Origin: Streptomyces sp. B93
GTDB lineage: Bacteria; Actinomycetota; Actinomycetes; Streptomycetales; Streptomycetaceae
Assembly (NCBI RefSeq): GCF_018070565.1
Contig: NZ_JAGPXL010000055.1
Span: 1-41,895 of the forward strand
DNA length: 41,895 nucleotides
Reading direction: 5' to 3'
Of the stretch, positions 31,663 through 40,401 are shown in pieces. Under the pieces are notes generated by a model. It ran no database searches. It saw only the letters and a list, made by a program, of their open reading frames with translations, and was not told the DNA's origin. A program made the position numbers and the translations under genes. Positions within the stretch are counted from its first letter, which is position 1. Each line of letters starts with the position of its first letter.

Positions 31663-31759
31663 CGGAAGAAATTCACCCCGTCAACATGATCTTTCCTACA
31701 GCCGGGCGAGTTTAACCGGCGCACCACGGGCCATATCCAGGCGGCCACGCCAACCGCCA

Positions 31760-32935
31760 CTACTTCGTTACAAGACGGGCGAGGGGCGCTTCGCCGAGGG
31801 GGACGGGGCGGGCCGCGACCGGTTCCGGAGAGTCCGGTTCCGACGGCTGCGCGTCCCCGCCCGACCCCTCCGGGACGGGTGCGGAAACAGGCGGGGACAC
31901 CGGCGGACAGACGCTCGCCGTCACCACCCCGCACGGCACCTCGTCCGTGGCGTACGGCAGCCGCAGCACCCCGTCCGCCGTCCACAGTCCGGCCCCCGCA
32001 AGCCACCCTTCGGGCGCGCCCACATGCCGCATCCGCCGGTCGGCGGGCCGCCACACCACCACCCAGCTGCCCTCCGGACCGTCCACCCGCAGCGCCACCG
32101 CACAGCTCTCCGGCGTCAGCACCTGCCCCGGCTGGATCGCGAACGGCGTCACCGCGCGGTCCGGCAGCCGCAGACACTCCGGGAACCGCACCGGCAGCGT
32201 GCTCCCCAGCACCCCCCAGCCCAGCCGGGCATGCCCGGGGGAGGGCGCGTCGGAGCGGATCAGCAGCAGTCCGCTGTCGGCGTCGGCGAGCAGCAGCCGG
32301 TCGTCGCTGTCGTCGGCGATCTGGAGCAGCGGTGACATCTCGCCCCCGCGCTCCAGGTCCACCACGACCGTCTTGGTCCGCCCGTCCGCCTCCCGGTCCA
32401 GGGCCAGCATCCGCCCCGTACGGTCCAGCCACACCCCGCCCGAACAGCGCCCCGGCACCTCGGCGACGTGCTCCGGCCCGAACGTGCCCCCCGCCACCAG
32501 CCACACCGCGCTGGAGTGCGGCCCCACCGCGAGGGCGTACGCCCGTTCGCCGCCCGGCGCCGGGGGCAGCAGCCGCAGCCGGGTGCCGGGGTCCGGGCAC
32601 TCGATGGCGCCGAGCGGCAGCTCACCGGTGCCGGGGCCGGTCGGGTACAGCAGGGAGAAATGATTCCGTCCGTCCGCGAAGCGCCGGATGAGCACCCGTC
32701 CGTCGCCCATCGGCTGCACCTCGGTACCGGGCTCCTCCGGCTGGTTGCCGGGCAGCGGTACGGCGTACGGCTCGGGCCCGTCCAGCGTCCAGCGCTCCGG
32801 GAACCAGGAGTCGCCGCTGCGGGCGAGACGGGCGGCGTAGCAGCCGTCCACCGTGAGCACCCACCCGGCGCGCGGAACCGACGCGTCCGCGTCCTCGTCC
32901 CCCGCCTCGGTGGCTTCGATCGCACAGGCCGTCAT
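31760..32935 (-). CDS. Conserved hypothetical protein, beta-propeller-like
   Basis: A 391-residue soluble protein from ATG 32935; GGAGGTG lies 8 bp upstream. It has repeated short beta segments ending in turns (WFPERWTLDG, GRVLIRRFADGRNHFSLLYP, AYALAVGPHSSAVWLVAGG, GGVWLDRTGRMLALDREADG, RLLLADADSGLLLI), which suggests a WD/NHL-like propeller. No signal peptide or catalytic motif is seen. The C-terminus has a Pro/Ser/Glu-rich stretch (SPPVSAPVPEGSGG). Divergent from the Nif3 gene across ~200 bp. No function can be named. Confidence 0.8.
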   Translation of the reverse strand: MTACAIEATEAGDEDADASVPRAGWVLTVDGCYAARLARSGDSWFPERWTLDGPEPYAVPLPGNQPEEPGTEVQPMGDGRVLIRRFADGRNHFSLLYPTGPGTGELPLGAIECPDPGTRLRLLPPAPGGERAYALAVGPHSSAVWLVAGGTFGPEHVAEVPGRCSGGVWLDRTGRMLALDREADGRTKTVVVDLERGGEMSPLLQIADDSDDRLLLADADSGLLLIRSDAPSPGHARLGWGVLGSTLPVRFPECLRLPDRAVTPFAIQPGQVLTPESCAVALRVDGPEGSWVVVWRPADRRMRHVGAPEGWLAGAGLWTADGVLRLPYATDEVPCGVVTASVCPPVSPPVSAPVPEGSGGDAQPSEPDSPEPVAARPVPLGEAPLARLVTK

Positions 32936-33133
32936 CGTTCGGTCACCTCCGGCCACGAAGCTAGTTTTCGTACGCACAGGCGGGGAACCAGCAGGCACCG
33001 GCTTCACACATAAGGGTGGCCGCGCAACGATTCGCCTGAGGGAACAGGGGCGAATGTGCTGAGTGGGGACGGGCGGCCGGTGCGCGTCCCGTCGGCGGTT
33101 CAGCCCCCGGGAGCGGGCAGGTAGCCTTTCCCC

Positions 33134-33988
33134 GTGCCCCGTCTGTCAGAAGTCATCGCCGCGCTGGAGAGCCTGTGGCCCGCCGAGCGGGCCGAGTCCT
33201 GGGACGCGGTCGGCACCGTCGTGGGCGACCCCGACCAGGAGGTCGGCCGGGTCCTGTTCGCCGTCGACCCGGTCCAGGAGATCGTCGACGAGGCGGTGAA
33301 GCTGGACGCCGGCCTGCTGGTCACCCACCACCCCCTCTACCTCCGCGGTACGACGACGGTGGCGGCCTCGCACTTCAAGGGCCGGGTCGTGCACACCCTG
33401 ATCAAGAACGACATCGCCCTGCACGTCGCCCACACCAACGCCGACACCGCCGACCCCGGAGTCAGCGACGCGCTCGCCGGAGCCCTCGACCTGAGGGTCG
33501 TACGGCCCCTGGTGCCGGACGCCACGGACCCCGAGGGCCGCCGCGGCCTCGGCCGGATCTGCGAACTCGACCACCCGATGACCGTCCGCGAGTTCGCCGC
33601 CCGCGCCGCCGAACGGCTGCCCGCCACCGCGCAGGGCATCCGCGTCGCGGGCGACGCCGAGGCGCTCGTCCGCACGGTCGCCGTGAGCGGCGGCTCCGGC
33701 GACAGCCTCTTCGACGCCGTACGCGCCGCCGGGGTCGACGCCTTCCTCACCGCGGACCTGCGCCACCACCCGGTGTCGGAGTTCATCGCGGACCGCGCCC
33801 ACAGCCCCCTCGCGCTGCTCGACGCGGCGCACTGGGCCACCGAATGGCCCTGGTGCGAGCAGGCCGCCGCCCAGCTCGACGAGATCTCCGACCGCCACGG
33901 CTGGGACCTGCGCGTCCATGTCTCCAAGACGGTGACCGACCCCTGGACCAGCCACTCCCCTTCACTTTCACCTGGAGCCCCCAACTGA
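33134..33988 (+). CDS. Nif3-like dinuclear metal-center protein (DUF34)
   Basis: A 284-residue protein of the NIF3/YbgI family, which form hexameric rings with two metal ions per subunit. Metal residues are the two histidines of VTHHPLYLRG, Asp and Asn in HVAHTNADTADPGV, and the late His/Glu in LLDAAHWATEWPW. The VAVSGGSGDSLFDAVRAAGVDAFLTADLRHH segment is typical. The exact biochemical role is unsettled in the literature. The GTG start gives VPRLSEVIAALESLWP. The stop overlaps the CTG start of the zinc-ribbon gene. Confidence 0.92.
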   Translation: MPRLSEVIAALESLWPAERAESWDAVGTVVGDPDQEVGRVLFAVDPVQEIVDEAVKLDAGLLVTHHPLYLRGTTTVAASHFKGRVVHTLIKNDIALHVAHTNADTADPGVSDALAGALDLRVVRPLVPDATDPEGRRGLGRICELDHPMTVREFAARAAERLPATAQGIRVAGDAEALVRTVAVSGGSGDSLFDAVRAAGVDAFLTADLRHHPVSEFIADRAHSPLALLDAAHWATEWPWCEQAAAQLDEISDRHGWDLRVHVSKTVTDPWTSHSPSLSPGAPN

Positions 33989-34728
33989 ACGCCGCGCCCG
34001 CCGACCAGATCCGACTCCTCGACGTCCAGGCCCTCGACGTCCGCCTCCAGCAGCTGGCGCACAAGCGGAAGTCCCTGCCCGAGCACGCCGAGATCGAGTC
34101 GCTGACCAAGGACCAGACCCAGCTGCGCGACCTGCTCGTGGCCGCGCAGACCGAGGAGAGCGACTGCGCCCGCGAGCAGACCAAGGCCGAGCAGGACGTC
34201 GACCAGGTCCGCCAGCGCGCCGCCCGCGACCAGCAGCGCCTCGACTCCGGAGCCGTCTCCTCACCGAAGGACCTGGAGAACCTCCAGCGCGAGATCGCCT
34301 CGCTCGCCAAGCGCCAGGGCGACCTGGAGGACGTGGTCCTGGAGGTCATGGAGCGCCGGGAGTCCGCGCAGGAGCGGGTGGAGGAACTGACCGAGCGGGT
34401 CTCCTCCGTCCAGTCGAAGATCGACGACGCGACCGCGCGCCGCGACGCCGCGGTCGAGGAGATCGACGGTGAGGTGGCGACGGTGACGAAGGAGCGCGAG
34501 GTCATCGCGGGCGCCGTCCCGGCCGATCTGCTCAAGCTCTACGACAAGCTGCGCGAGCAGCAGGGCGGCATCGGCGCGGCCCGCCTCTACCAGCGCACCT
34601 GCCAGGGCTGCCGCCAGGAGCTGGCCATCACCGACATCAACGAGATCCGCGCCGCGGCCCCCGACAAGGTGGTTCGCTGCGAGAACTGCCGCCGGATCCT
34701 GGTGCGTACGGCGGATTCGGGTCTGTAG
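33985..34728 (+). CDS. Zinc-ribbon, coiled-coil protein (CT398-like)
   Basis: A 247-residue protein. A long coiled coil (about 15-175; RQRAARDQQRLDSGAVSSPK, LENLQREIASLAKRQGDLED, ERVEELTERVSSVQSKIDDA) leads to a C-terminal zinc ribbon with CQGC and CENC. The family (zf-RING_7) is almost always next to Nif3 and RNase H genes, as here. No ATG, GTG or TTG start is available between the Nif3 stop and the conserved APADQIRLLDVQALD. The CTG at 33985, overlapping the Nif3 stop (CTGA) with GGAG about 10 bp upstream, is therefore the best start. Confidence 0.88.
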   Translation: MNAAPADQIRLLDVQALDVRLQQLAHKRKSLPEHAEIESLTKDQTQLRDLLVAAQTEESDCAREQTKAEQDVDQVRQRAARDQQRLDSGAVSSPKDLENLQREIASLAKRQGDLEDVVLEVMERRESAQERVEELTERVSSVQSKIDDATARRDAAVEEIDGEVATVTKEREVIAGAVPADLLKLYDKLREQQGGIGAARLYQRTCQGCRQELAITDINEIRAAAPDKVVRCENCRRILVRTADSGL

Positions 34729-34740
34729 GGAGCTTCGGAG

Positions 34741-35901
34741 GTGCGGGAGTTCATCGTCGAGGCGGACGGCGGGTCACGGGGCAACCCCGGACCCGCGGGC
34801 TACGGCGCGCTGGTGATCGACGCGGCGACGGGTGAGACCCTGGCGGAGGCCGCCGAGTACCTCGGCACGGTCACCAACAACGTCGCGGAGTACCGCGGTC
34901 TGCTGGCGGGCCTGCTCGCGGCGCGGGAAGCGGACCCGGCCGCGAGCGTCCACGTCCGGATGGACTCCAAGCTGGTCGTCGAGCAGATGTCGGGCCGCTG
35001 GAAGATCAAACACGCCGACCTGAAGCCGCTGGCGGCTCAGGCGGCGCGGGTGTTCCCGCCGGGGCGGGTGACGTACGAGTGGATCCCGCGGGAGCAGAAC
35101 AAGCGGGCGGACCGGCTGGCGAACGGGGCGATGGACGCGGGGGCCGGCGGCAAGGCCGCGGCCGATACGCGGGCGGCGCGGGCGGTGGCGGGAGCCGAGA
35201 CGGCGACCGATGAGACGACTGCCGCTCGGACGGTTACGGCCGCCACCGTCGGCTGGGGAGCGGCCGCCGACATGGGCGCCCCGGCCACCTTCGTCCTCCT
35301 CCGCCACGGCGAGACCCCCCTCACCCCCCAGAAGCGGTTCTCCGGAAGCGGCGGCACGGACCCGTCCCTGTCGGACGTGGGCCGTGACCAGGCCGAACGG
35401 GCGGCGGCCCTGCTGGCCCGGCGCGGCACGATCCAGGCGGTCGTCTCCTCCCCGCTGGCCCGCACCCGCGAGACGGCCGCGATCGTCGCCGCCCGCCTGA
35501 ACCTGGACGTCACGGTGGAGGACGGCCTGCGCGAGACCGACTTCGGCGCCTGGGAGGGCCTGACCTTCGCCGAGGTCCGCGACCGCCACCCGGACGACCT
35601 GAACGCGTGGCTGGCCTCACCGGACGTGGCCCCCACGGGCGGCGGCGAGAGCTTCACCGCCACGGCCGCCCGTATCGCGGCCACCCGCGACAAGCTGATC
35701 GCGGCGTACGCGGGCCGCACGGCCTTGCTGGTCACCCATGTGACCCCGATCAAGACCCTGATCCGCCTGGCCCTGAACGCCCCGCCCGAATCCCTCTTCC
35801 GCATGGAACTGTCAGCGGCATCCCTGTCGGCGGTGGCGTACTACGCGGACGGCAACGCGAGCGTCCGCCTCCTCAACGACACCTCGCACCTACGGCCCTG
35901 A
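34741..35901 (+). CDS. Bifunctional RNase H / acid phosphatase
   Basis: A 386-residue two-domain protein. The RNase HI domain (about 1-135) has VEADGGSRGNPGPAGYG, NVAEYRGLL, HVRMDSKLVVEQM and REQNKRADRLANGA, giving the DEDD set for cleaving RNA in RNA-DNA hybrids. After an Ala/Thr-rich linker (about 135-180) comes a histidine-phosphatase domain (VLLRHGETPLTPQKRFSG, SPLARTRETA, LRETDFGAWEG, LLVTHVTPIKTL), related to CobC alpha-ribazole phosphatase. The fusion is the actinobacterial Rv2228c type. GTG start with GGGAG 8 bp upstream. Its 3' end overlaps the convergent KDPG aldolase gene by 29 bp. Confidence 0.93.
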   Translation: MREFIVEADGGSRGNPGPAGYGALVIDAATGETLAEAAEYLGTVTNNVAEYRGLLAGLLAAREADPAASVHVRMDSKLVVEQMSGRWKIKHADLKPLAAQAARVFPPGRVTYEWIPREQNKRADRLANGAMDAGAGGKAAADTRAARAVAGAETATDETTAARTVTAATVGWGAAADMGAPATFVLLRHGETPLTPQKRFSGSGGTDPSLSDVGRDQAERAAALLARRGTIQAVVSSPLARTRETAAIVAARLNLDVTVEDGLRETDFGAWEGLTFAEVRDRHPDDLNAWLASPDVAPTGGGESFTATAARIAATRDKLIAAYAGRTALLVTHVTPIKTLIRLALNAPPESLFRMELSAASLSAVAYYADGNASVRLLNDTSHLRP

Positions 35902-36508
35902 GCCCGGCCGCCGCACGGGCCAACGCCTCGACCCGCCCCCAGTCCCGCGCCGCCACGGCATCGGCCGGAAGCATCCAGCTGCCGCCGACGCAGGCGACAT
36001 TGGGCAGCGCGAGATACGCGGACGCGGAGTCGGCGCCGATCCCCCCGGTGGGACAGAAACGAACCTGCGGCAAGGGCCCGTAGAGCGACCGCAGATAAGC
36101 GGTCCCACCCGCCGCCTCCGCCGGAAAGAACTTCATCTCCCGCACCCCGCGCTCCAGCAGCCCGACGACCTCCGACGCGGTGGAAACCCCGGGCAGGAAC
36201 GGCACCCCGGCCCCCCGCATGGCATCGACCAGCACATCCGTCCACCCCGGACTGACGAGAAACCGCGCCCCGGCACCGACGGCGAGGTCGACCTGCCCGG
36301 GGGTGAGCAGGGTCCCTGCCCCCACGACGGCACCCGGCACGCCGTCGGCGATGGCCCGTATCGCCTCCGGCGCGGCCGGTGTCCGCAGGGTCACCTCGAT
36401 CGCGGGCAGCCCCCCGGCGACCAGCGCCCGCGCCAGGGGCACGGCATCGGCGGGATCGTCCAGGACGACGACGGGGAGGACGGGGGCGAGGTCAAGGACG
36501 GAGGCCAT
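35873..36508 (-). CDS. eda: Bifunctional 2-keto-4-hydroxyglutarate / KDPG aldolase
   Basis: A 211-residue class I aldolase that splits 2-keto-3-deoxy-6-phosphogluconate into pyruvate and glyceraldehyde-3-phosphate. Motifs are AIEVTLRTPAAPEAI (catalytic Glu), VGAGTLLTPGQ, FLVSPGW, REMKFFPAEAAGG with Schiff-base Lys126, and RFCPTGGIG. ATG 36508 gives MASVLDLAPVLPVVVLDD. No edd gene is adjacent; in streptomycetes this locus is often unlinked from other Entner-Doudoroff genes. It ends 29 bp inside the opposite-strand RNase H gene. Confidence 0.92.
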   Translation of the reverse strand: MASVLDLAPVLPVVVLDDPADAVPLARALVAGGLPAIEVTLRTPAAPEAIRAIADGVPGAVVGAGTLLTPGQVDLAVGAGARFLVSPGWTDVLVDAMRGAGVPFLPGVSTASEVVGLLERGVREMKFFPAEAAGGTAYLRSLYGPLPQVRFCPTGGIGADSASAYLALPNVACVGGSWMLPADAVAARDWGRVEALARAAAGLRAVGARCR

Positions 36509-36569
36509 GGGGTCATGCTGTCGAGGGGTGGCAGCAAGCGCAACGAGCGTTGCGGAGGATGCAACGACC

Positions 36570-37355
36570 TCAGTGAACCTCGTCCACGAGCACGTCCACC
36601 CGCCAGGCGGTCCCACCCTTCGCGGGCTCGGCGACCTCGACCTGATACCCGAGATCACGCAACGCGTCGACAAGCTCGGCGGGCCCACCCGGCTCAGCCC
36701 CCGCCGCCACCAGACTCCGCACGATCCGCCCCTTGGTCGCCTTGTTGAAGTGGCTGACGACCTTCCGGGTCGGCGCGTGCAGCACCCGCACGGTCGCCGT
36801 CCGCGCGGCGACCTCACCCTTCGGCTTCCAGGCGGCGGCGTAGGCGGCGGACCGCAGATCGAGCACGAGCCCGTCCCCCGCGGCGTCCGGCAGAACGTCG
36901 GCCATGGCCGCCCGCCAGTGCGAGGCGAGCGCCCCCAGCCCCGGCAGTTTGACCCCCATGGAACACCGGTACGACGGAATCCGGTCCCCGACCCGCACGG
37001 CACCCCAGAGCCCGGAGAAGATCAACAGCTCCCGCGCGGCCCGCTGCGCGGCAGCGGCATCGAGCGTGCCGAGGTCGAGGGCGTCGTAGAGGACGCCGGT
37101 GTAGATCTCACCGGCGGGCCGGGCGGGGGCGTCGTACAGCCGGCCGTTCTTGGCGACTTCCGCCCGCAGCCCCACGCTCAGCCCGAGCACGTCACGGGCC
37201 TTCTCCTCATCCCCCCGGCACAGCTCCACCAACTCCCCGAGCACCGCCTCCCGAGCCGCCCCCAGCTCCGGCAACGACAGCGACTCCAACTTCAGCGGCG
37301 CGCCGGGCCCACCAGCGGGAGCCTTGCCTTCGGACGGGGGGAGCAGGACGAGCAC
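36570..37355 (-). CDS. yaaA: Peroxide stress protein YaaA
   Basis: A 261-residue YaaA/DUF328 protein. The GTG at 37355 has AAGGAG 5 bp upstream and gives the typical opening VLVLLPPSEGKAPAG. Conserved parts are LIFSGLWGAVRVGDRIPSYR, GLVLDLRSAAYAAAW and VSHFNKATKGRIVRSL. In E. coli the protein limits free iron and protects DNA during peroxide stress, and it binds DNA through a helix-hairpin-helix region. It lies 61 bp upstream of the eda gene on the same strand, so co-transcription is possible. Confidence 0.92.
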   Translation of the reverse strand: MLVLLPPSEGKAPAGGPGAPLKLESLSLPELGAAREAVLGELVELCRGDEEKARDVLGLSVGLRAEVAKNGRLYDAPARPAGEIYTGVLYDALDLGTLDAAAAQRAARELLIFSGLWGAVRVGDRIPSYRCSMGVKLPGLGALASHWRAAMADVLPDAAGDGLVLDLRSAAYAAAWKPKGEVAARTATVRVLHAPTRKVVSHFNKATKGRIVRSLVAAGAEPGGPAELVDALRDLGYQVEVAEPAKGGTAWRVDVLVDEVH

Positions 37356-37511
37356 GGGGTCTCCTTGTCCAGGGGTTTCGGATGTCGGGGGACCCGGCCA
37401 GGGTACGGCGTGGCACTCCCACGTCCCACGATCGAGGGAACGGTTGCCGAACGGGCCGGGGGTGATCCACTGGACGGCCAGTCTGGCGAGCATCCGAGGA
37501 GAGAGGGCGCC

Positions 37512-38084
37512 GTGGCGAGGACGATGGACGGGTACTCACAGAAGTTGCTGCGGGACTGGTTCGTGGAACTGGAGACCCCGCCGGGCTTCCGGGCGGAACT
37601 CATTGAGGGGGAACTTCTCCTGAACCCGCTGCCGATCGGAAAGCACGAGCACTGCATCAGCGGGACCCTGAGCCAGATCTACCGGAACTCCCGCGCCGAC
37701 ATGATGTTCTCCGGCAGCAAGGGCCTGACCCTGGGGAACGCGGACGGCCTCCCGCAGGACCACGTCATCCCGGACGGCACGTTCGTCACCAGGGCTGACC
37801 GGCTCTTCCGGGGAGCGCCCCCCTGGATGCCCTGCGAGGGCGTCCACATGGTGATGGAGGTGACGGGGTTCAGACCCTCGGCCGACCGCGAGATCAAACG
37901 CCGCTGCTATGCCCGCGGCGGCATCCCCCTCTACCTCCTGATCGACCGGGAGACGAGGCAGAGCACCCTCTTCCGCGATCCGCAGAACGACGACTACCGC
38001 GACCACGACACCCGCCCCTTCGGCACACCGCTCCCGCTCCCCACCCCCTTCGAATTCGAACTGGACACATCGGACTTCCTCTGA
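37512..38084 (+). CDS. Uma2-family (PD-(D/E)XK) putative endonuclease
   Basis: A 190-residue Uma2/DUF820 protein. The nuclease core reads AELIEGELLLNP, VIPDGTFV (Asp), VHMVMEVTG (Glu), then EIKRRCYARGGIPLYLLIDRETR (Lys and the final strand), a complete PD-(D/E)XK arrangement. Such genes are abundant and of unclear role in streptomycetes. The GTG at 37512 follows GAGGAGAGAGGG; ATG 37524 is an alternative. It is monocistronic. Confidence 0.85.
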   Translation: MARTMDGYSQKLLRDWFVELETPPGFRAELIEGELLLNPLPIGKHEHCISGTLSQIYRNSRADMMFSGSKGLTLGNADGLPQDHVIPDGTFVTRADRLFRGAPPWMPCEGVHMVMEVTGFRPSADREIKRRCYARGGIPLYLLIDRETRQSTLFRDPQNDDYRDHDTRPFGTPLPLPTPFEFELDTSDFL

Positions 38085-38108
38085 TGCCCTGATCCCTGTG
38101 ACCAGGGG

Positions 38109-38954
38109 GTGGGCGCGGTGAGCGGGCGAGAGAAGGCACTGTGGACGAGGGCCCGCCTGGGCCACGACGGCCCACCCCTGGACCTTCTGACCGCCCGCTT
38201 CGACCGCCACGTCTACGCCCCGCACGCGCACGACGAGTTCACGGTCGGCGTGACGGTCGGCGGCCTGGAGGTCATCGCCTACCGGGGCGGACGCATCCAG
38301 TCGGGCCCGGGCTCCATCGTCGTACTGGAACCGGGAGAGACCCACACGGGCGGCCCCGCGGCCCCCGAGGGCTACTCCTACCGAGCCCTGTACGCGGCCC
38401 CGGCCCTCCTCACGGAAGGCACCCTGGACGGCGACACCCTCCCGCACTTCCGCGACCCGGTCCTGACCGACCCGGAACTGGCCACGGCACTCCGTCTCAC
38501 GCACACCGAACTCAGCGCCTGCCCCGACCCCCTGGAAGCGGAATCCCGCCTCCCCTGGCTGCTCACGGCACTGGCCCGCCGCCACTCCACGGCCCGCGCG
38601 ACGGACGACAGGATCCCCGGCGCGAAGGCCATAGCCCACGCGGTACGCGACCGCCTGGCGGACGACGTCACGTCCCCACCCTCCCTGTCAGCCCTGGCGG
38701 CAGACCTCGGCCTCTCCTCCCGCTACCAACTGCTCCGCGCCTTCCGTACGACGATGGGGCTGCCGCCGTACGCCTGGCTGGCCCAGCACCGGGTGCACCG
38801 GGCACGCGCCCTGCTGGAGGGCGGCCTGCGCCCGGCTGAAGCGGCGACCCTGGTGGGCTTCGCGGACCAGGCGCACCTCACACGCTGGTTCCGGAGGGTG
38901 CTGGGGGTCACCCCGGCGGCGTACCGCAACAGCGTTCAAGACAGCGGGGGCTGA
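38109..38954 (+). CDS. AraC-family transcriptional regulator
   Basis: A 281-residue regulator with an N-terminal cupin sensor (YAPHAHDEFTVGVTVGGLEV, GSIVVLEPGETHTGG) and a C-terminal double helix-turn-helix. The HTH region reads LSALAADLGLSSRYQLLRAF, then LPPYAWLAQHRVHRARALLE and AATLVGFADQAHLTRWFRRV. It precedes an EamA exporter gene by 19 bp on the same strand and likely controls it, a common pairing for amino-acid or metabolite exporters. The start may be GTG 38109 or GTG 38118. Confidence 0.9.
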   Translation: MGAVSGREKALWTRARLGHDGPPLDLLTARFDRHVYAPHAHDEFTVGVTVGGLEVIAYRGGRIQSGPGSIVVLEPGETHTGGPAAPEGYSYRALYAAPALLTEGTLDGDTLPHFRDPVLTDPELATALRLTHTELSACPDPLEAESRLPWLLTALARRHSTARATDDRIPGAKAIAHAVRDRLADDVTSPPSLSALAADLGLSSRYQLLRAFRTTMGLPPYAWLAQHRVHRARALLEGGLRPAEAATLVGFADQAHLTRWFRRVLGVTPAAYRNSVQDSGG

Positions 38955-38973
38955 GGCGGCCGACACTCACCGC

Positions 38974-39903
38974 ATGACTGCACGCGGCTGGTTCCTCTTC
39001 TCCCTGATGGGAGTGATCTGGGGCATCCCCTATCTGTTGATCAAGGTGGCGGTGGACGAGGTGTCCCCGTCGACGGTGGTGTTCACGCGCTGCGCGCTGG
39101 GCGCGGCACTGCTCCTCCCCTTCGCGCTGAGGCAGGGGGGACTGGGCGGCACCGTCCGCTCCCACTGGAAACCGATGCTGGCCTTCGCGGTGATCGAGAT
39201 CATCGGCCCTTGGTGGACCCTGACGGACGCGGAACGCCACCTCTCCAGCTCGACGGCCGGACTGCTGATCGCGGGCGTCCCGATCGTCGGCGTGGTCCTG
39301 GCCCGCTTCTTCGGCGAGACGGAACGCCTGGGCCCCCGCCGCGTGACCGGCCTTGCCCTGGGCCTGTCGGGCGTCGCGTTCCTCACGGTCCCGCACCTCA
39401 CCGGCGGCGACGCCCGCTCCCTCGCGGAGGTCCTGCTGACGGTGGTGGGCTACGCCACGGCACCCTTGATCGCGGCCCGCCACCTCCGAGACGTCCCGTC
39501 CCTCCACCTGACGGCCCCCTGCCTGGCACTGGCGGCGCTGGTGTACGCCCCGGCGGCGGCGCTGACGGCCCCGTCCACCCTCCCCTCCACGGAGGTCCTG
39601 CTGTCGCTGCTCGCCCTGGGGGTGGTCTGCACGGCGGTGGCGTTCGTCGCCTTCCTGGAGCTGATCAAGGAGGCGGGCCCGACGCGGGCGACGGTCATCA
39701 CGTACGTGAACCCGGCGGTGGCGGTGGCGGCGGGGGCCGTCTTCCTGGACGAGCACCTCACGACCACGATCGCCGTGGCCTTCGCCCTGATTCTTGCGGG
39801 CTCGGTCCTCGCCACGGCCGCGGCGCCGCGCCGCCCCACCCGCCCGGTACCATGGTCGACACGGCAGACGAGCCGGGCGGACGGCCGCGTGGAATCCCCC
39901 TGA
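38974..39903 (+). CDS. EamA/DMT-family transporter
   Basis: A 309-residue membrane protein with ten predicted helices in two EamA repeats. The first opens GWFLFSLMGVIWGIPYLLIKVAVDEVSPSTVVFTRC; the second half has LLSLLALGVVCTAVAFVAFLELIKEAGPTRATVITYVNPAVAVAAG. It probably exports a metabolite or amino acid, perhaps the ligand sensed by the AraC protein upstream. The last ~13 codons overlap the 5' end of rnpB, and the C-terminal tail after AAAPRRPT is poorly conserved in character, as expected from that overlap. Confidence 0.9.
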   Translation: MTARGWFLFSLMGVIWGIPYLLIKVAVDEVSPSTVVFTRCALGAALLLPFALRQGGLGGTVRSHWKPMLAFAVIEIIGPWWTLTDAERHLSSSTAGLLIAGVPIVGVVLARFFGETERLGPRRVTGLALGLSGVAFLTVPHLTGGDARSLAEVLLTVVGYATAPLIAARHLRDVPSLHLTAPCLALAALVYAPAAALTAPSTLPSTEVLLSLLALGVVCTAVAFVAFLELIKEAGPTRATVITYVNPAVAVAAGAVFLDEHLTTTIAVAFALILAGSVLATAAAPRRPTRPVPWSTRQTSRADGRVESP

Positions 39904-40274
39904 CGGGGACTCCCCGAGGAACGTCCGGGCTCCACAGGGCAGGGTGGTGGCTAACGGCCACCCGGGGTGACCCGCGGGACAGTGCCACAGAAAGCAAACC
40001 GCCGGGGACCTCGGTCCTCGGTAAGGGTGAAACGGTGGTGTAAGAGACCACCAGTGCCCAGGGCGACCTGGGCAGCTAGGTAAACCCCACCCGGAGCAAG
40101 GTCAAGAGGAAACACTCCGGTGTTTCTGCGCGGACGCTCGAGGGCTGCCCGCCCGAGTCCGCGGGTAGACCGCACGAGGCCGGTGGCAACACCGGCCCTA
40201 GATGGATGGCCGTCACCCCGACGACCGCGAGGTCCCGGGGCACAGAACCCGGCGTACAGCCCGACTCGTCTGCC
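39864..40274 (+). ncRNA. rnpB: RNase P RNA (rnpB), bacterial type A
   Basis: The catalytic RNA of RNase P, which matures tRNA 5' ends. Conserved blocks are GAGGAACGTCCGGGCTCCAC near the 5' end, CAGGGTGGTGGCTAACGGCC, AAGGGTGAAACGGTGGTGTA AGAGACCACCAG, GGTAAACCCCACCCGGAGCA AGGTCAAGAG, TAGATGGATGGCCGTC, and ACAGAACCCGGCGTACAGCC. GCAGACGAG at the 5' end pairs with CTCGTCTGC at the 3' end (P1), which fixes the ends. Length about 411 nt, normal for actinobacteria. The 5' ~40 nt lie inside the EamA reading frame. Confidence 0.97.
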
Positions 40275-40277
40275 AGC

Positions 40278-40317
40278 AAGGCTCTGACCTGGTCTTATGG
40301 CCTGGTCGGGGCCTTTT
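40278..40317 (+). terminator. rnpB terminator
   Basis: AAGGC (40278-40282) pairs with GCCTT (40311-40315) and GACC (40286-40289) with GGTC (40304-40307), followed by a TTTT run. This is a good factor-independent terminator directly after rnpB. Confidence 0.8.
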
Positions 40318-40401
40318 GCCGTGCCTCGGCACATCCCGCTCCTACCTGCGAGTTCCCTGGAGTTCCCGCGCAAGTGTGCACGCGTTGTGCACTGGGGCCG
40401 G

